Source: Phorcus lineatus (taxonomy: Eukaryota; Mollusca; Gastropoda; Trochida; Trochidae). Taken from it: DNA of 64,000 bases. Location of the stretch: assembly GCA_921293015.1 (NCBI GenBank), contig OV121088.1, positions 32,711,645-32,775,644 of the forward strand, read 5' to 3'. Positions 61,480-64,000 of the stretch are shown one piece after another. Position numbers and translations under genes: made by a program. The notes under the pieces were generated by a model, which saw only the letters and a program-made list of their open reading frames with translations, had not been told where the DNA came from and did not search any database. Numbering within the stretch: position 1 is the stretch's first letter; each line of letters starts with the position of its first letter.

Positions 61480-62740
61480 CGTCTAAACTCAAAGCCTATG
61501 GAGACTAATAAAATTGACACAAAACACTGGTTTGATCATTTCCAAAGGTTATTTCGATTGAAAACCTAGGACACTAATGAAGGCGAAGCTGAGGTAAATC
61601 ACTAACATTAGTAAGTAAATTTGAACTAACAGAACAGATACATGATTCACCCATAACGAGAGAGGAAATAGTAGAGATTATACATAACCTTAAACTAAAC
61701 ATATCTCCAGGAAAATCCAATGTGATACCTGAATAGTTTAGATATTCGGCTGACCTTTTATTTTCCATATCTAGACTAATTTTTCAACTAGATACTTGAA
61801 AAAGGTAATTTTCCGAAAGCAAGGTCATTGGGAATAATCAGACCCTTGCACAAAAACAGAATTAGGATACAAATAGGTGTCAAACAGGCTTATGCATTAA
61901 GTCCTTTCCTATTTTCCTTCTTTATTAATGAGTAAGCCAGCCAGATCTAGATAATTGTTCAAATGGCATACAGTTACATCAAGATGTTTTCCAACTATTT
62001 TTTTGATGATATCATCTTGATATCAAGTACTGTTATCTAGAGAATACAAAGGTAGTGGTGTTAAAAAATGGTGGAAAACTAGCAAAAAATGAAAGATGGT
62101 TCTATAATAATTGCAAACTTAAAACTACAGATCTTTTTAAATATCTTTGTGTACATTTCACAAGTCATCTACATGTATCATGGTTATTACATGCAAAATT
62201 TGCAGCTGTACAAGCAAAAAAGTATTCCTAGGAATTCTAAGACCACTACACATCCAAGGGGATCTCAATATGAACTCATTTGTCAAAATATTTTATGTAC
62301 AGATAAATCCCATTCTTTTATACGTGGCAGAAATATGGGAATTAAATGCATTTGTAAACCTTAGAAACGGTACATTTGTATGGCTGTGACAAATGTTTGG
62401 GTGTTAAACAGAACACTCCGAGTGTCATGATTTATGGCGAAAGTGGCAGGTTTCTTATATATATTTATTCCTATTGTTAAGTTATTCGGTACTGGATACA
62501 ACTATTACACATGCCATAATATCGCCTACCAAAGATATGCTAACATATGTTATTTTTATGTGATCAAAATGGACATAAACATTTGGTGTCAGATATAAAG
62601 AAATTATTGTTCTCAACTGGTTTTGGAAATATTTTGCACAACCAGGAAATTGACCCTATCTACCTATGGATATATATATGGAAGATACGTTAATATAGAA
62701 TGGTTCATTGTAAAGAGGTTCAAACAACATAGGTTTTAAT
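61480..62740 (+). mobile_element. LINE (CR1/L2-like) fragment with RT remnants
   Basis: Degenerate ORF2 pieces in order. TKHWFDHFQRLFRLKT is the linker after the endonuclease. ITREEIVEIIHNLKLNISPG opens RT. GVKQAYALSPFLFSFFINE is the RT motif usually GVRQGCPLSPFLF. GVKQNTPSVMIYGESGRF is the post-RT block. The YxDD region is not recognisable, and many stops and shifts interrupt it. It is related to the fragment at 29640-30440. Confidence 0.8.
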
Positions 62741-62944
62741 ATGGAATTGCTCCATATTAAAAGGCTGGTAAATAGGACACGTGAAAATAGCCATTGTTGA
62801 CAAATATAGGTATAAATTATTAAACTTGACAAATGAAGGAGAGCGCACCACATGCACTTTAATATATACATCATTGATTTTGGTTTAGTTGGTTCATTAA
62901 CTCTGTTATAGTAACCATTCAAAAACCAAATTTGTCTGTCATTT

Positions 62945-63110
62945 TTCATGATACTTAGAAGCATCCTTACCCATCAAATTATACAAGCGAATATTTATTT
63001 CTTTAGCTTTGCATCCCTCCTTGGTAAGGAACTTGATCACAGCGCGTTTTTCATGTTTGAGAGCTTCCGTGATTGAGGAGACCCCAAGGTCAGTGCAGCT
63101 ATTGTATCTA
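62945..63110 (-). mobile_element. Mariner-like transposase N-terminal (HTH) fragment
   Basis: On the minus strand a frame reads LKHEKRAVIKFLTKEGCKAK, then EINIRLYNLMGKDASKY. This matches the first helix-turn-helix of mariner-type transposases (EQRAVIKFLxxEG...EIHxRLxxVYGEDA). No DDE core follows within the window, and the sequence runs out at both ends. Confidence 0.65.
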
Positions 63111-64000
63111 AATAATTGTTGTGTCTAGAAATTGTTTTGACGTGTCAATATTACATTTTGATGAAAGTAAGACATAATATAAGCAAACACTATTTATGTA
63201 AACATAAACGGCCTAAGAGTAATTGAGGGGTCCGAATGACGGGGTATCTAAAACGTCTATAAAATTCTACCCAGTCCTTGAAAATAGTTCAGATGAAGAT
63301 ATTCTGAAAGCTGAAATAATTTACTGTAACATACTGTATTATTAGGAATCCTGGAATTCGGTTGCAAAGTGAAAAATCATCATGAAATCGAGTAATTTTC
63401 GAGTTTGGTTGCAGTCCCTTATTGGCAACTGCAACCAAATTATTTTTTGTCAAATATTCATCATTTTTCATGTCTTGGCTAATAATACTTTGGTTGCAGG
63501 TAATAAAATTATTTTTTGAAAAGGTTATCAGATCAATTTGGTTGCAGGAGGCTTCAAATTTACCTAAATTGACGAGAAAACGACCAAATCAACAGTTTCA
63601 GTTTGACATGTTCCCTCTGACACAACGTGTGACGTAATACCATGCGCTAAGTAACACGTCTTTCAATTGGCTAATTCAGTATTAAACATTTTCAATAAAA
63701 AATTTACGTTCGTTTTTACTTATTCATGATTGATTTTGATCAGTTTTTAGGTAGAAACTAGTCATTAAACTTAGTTGATGATGTTTATTTTCTATCAAAA
63801 TTAGTTTGCTATCAGAGGCATCTGTTACAGCCAATGAGAATAGTGTTGAGATTTGACAACAATTCGAATTCGTCTTGGGGCCACTTTGTAAAAACAAATG
63901 GCAATTTAGGAATAATTTGGTCAAGGAATGTCATAAATACTTGCCAAGACATGATAAACTATAGAGAATGTTAGATTTAACAAGGTTAGTAGAAATTTTC
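63111..64000. other. Window-end region, no gene seen
   Basis: AT-rich. The decamer TTGGTTGCAG recurs about three times between 63405 and 63550, once opposed by CTGCAACC, so a small degenerate repeat is possible. No coding region is recognised. Confidence 0.3.

Overview
The window comes from an animal nuclear genome. It is AT-rich and intron-rich, with GT-AG introns plus one GC-AG intron. Gene content (PIG-S, threonine synthase-like 2, a VWDE-like secreted protein) and repeat content (tRNA-headed SINEs, BEL/Pao, DIRS, CR1/L2-like LINE remnants, mariner/Tc1 remnants) fit a lophotrochozoan invertebrate, most likely a mollusc. I cannot name the species from the sequence.

Layout. 258-5749 (+): the last eight coding exons of the GPI-transamidase subunit PIG-S. 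8341-14602 (+): a complete-length but coding-dead DIRS1-type tyrosine-recombinase retrotransposon. It has perfect 165-bp inverted terminal repeats, an internal complementary region, and gag, RT-RNase H and recombinase remnants. It lies between the convergent 3' ends of PIG-S and the next gene. 15452-24148 (-): a complete nine-exon threonine synthase-like 2 gene (474 aa). 27114-28934 (-): a two-exon secreted cysteine-rich protein (165 aa). 32171-34685 (-): a four-exon four-pass membrane protein (238 aa). 36370-58936 (-): an 18-exon VWDE-like secreted protein (898 aa) in which every splice junction keeps frame. Its intron 13 carries an antisense, apparently intact BEL/Pao LTR retrotransposon (43334-50239) with LTRs identical by eye and a 5-bp target duplication. 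61480-63110: LINE and mariner-like debris.

The protein-coding genes are unrelated in function and do not form a cluster. PIG-S acts in the ER membrane on GPI anchoring, THNSL2 is a PLP-fold enzyme, and the other three encode secreted or membrane products. The most informative material is the mobile DNA. It comprises a DIRS element whose ends and internal complementary region can be read base by base, a young BEL element in a gene intron, four copies of one SINE family with target duplications, a TTAA-flanked MITE with two older relatives, and several unexplained hairpins and tandem repeats in introns. All exon boundaries were deduced by eye from reading frame, splice consensus and phase. No alignment or database search was run.
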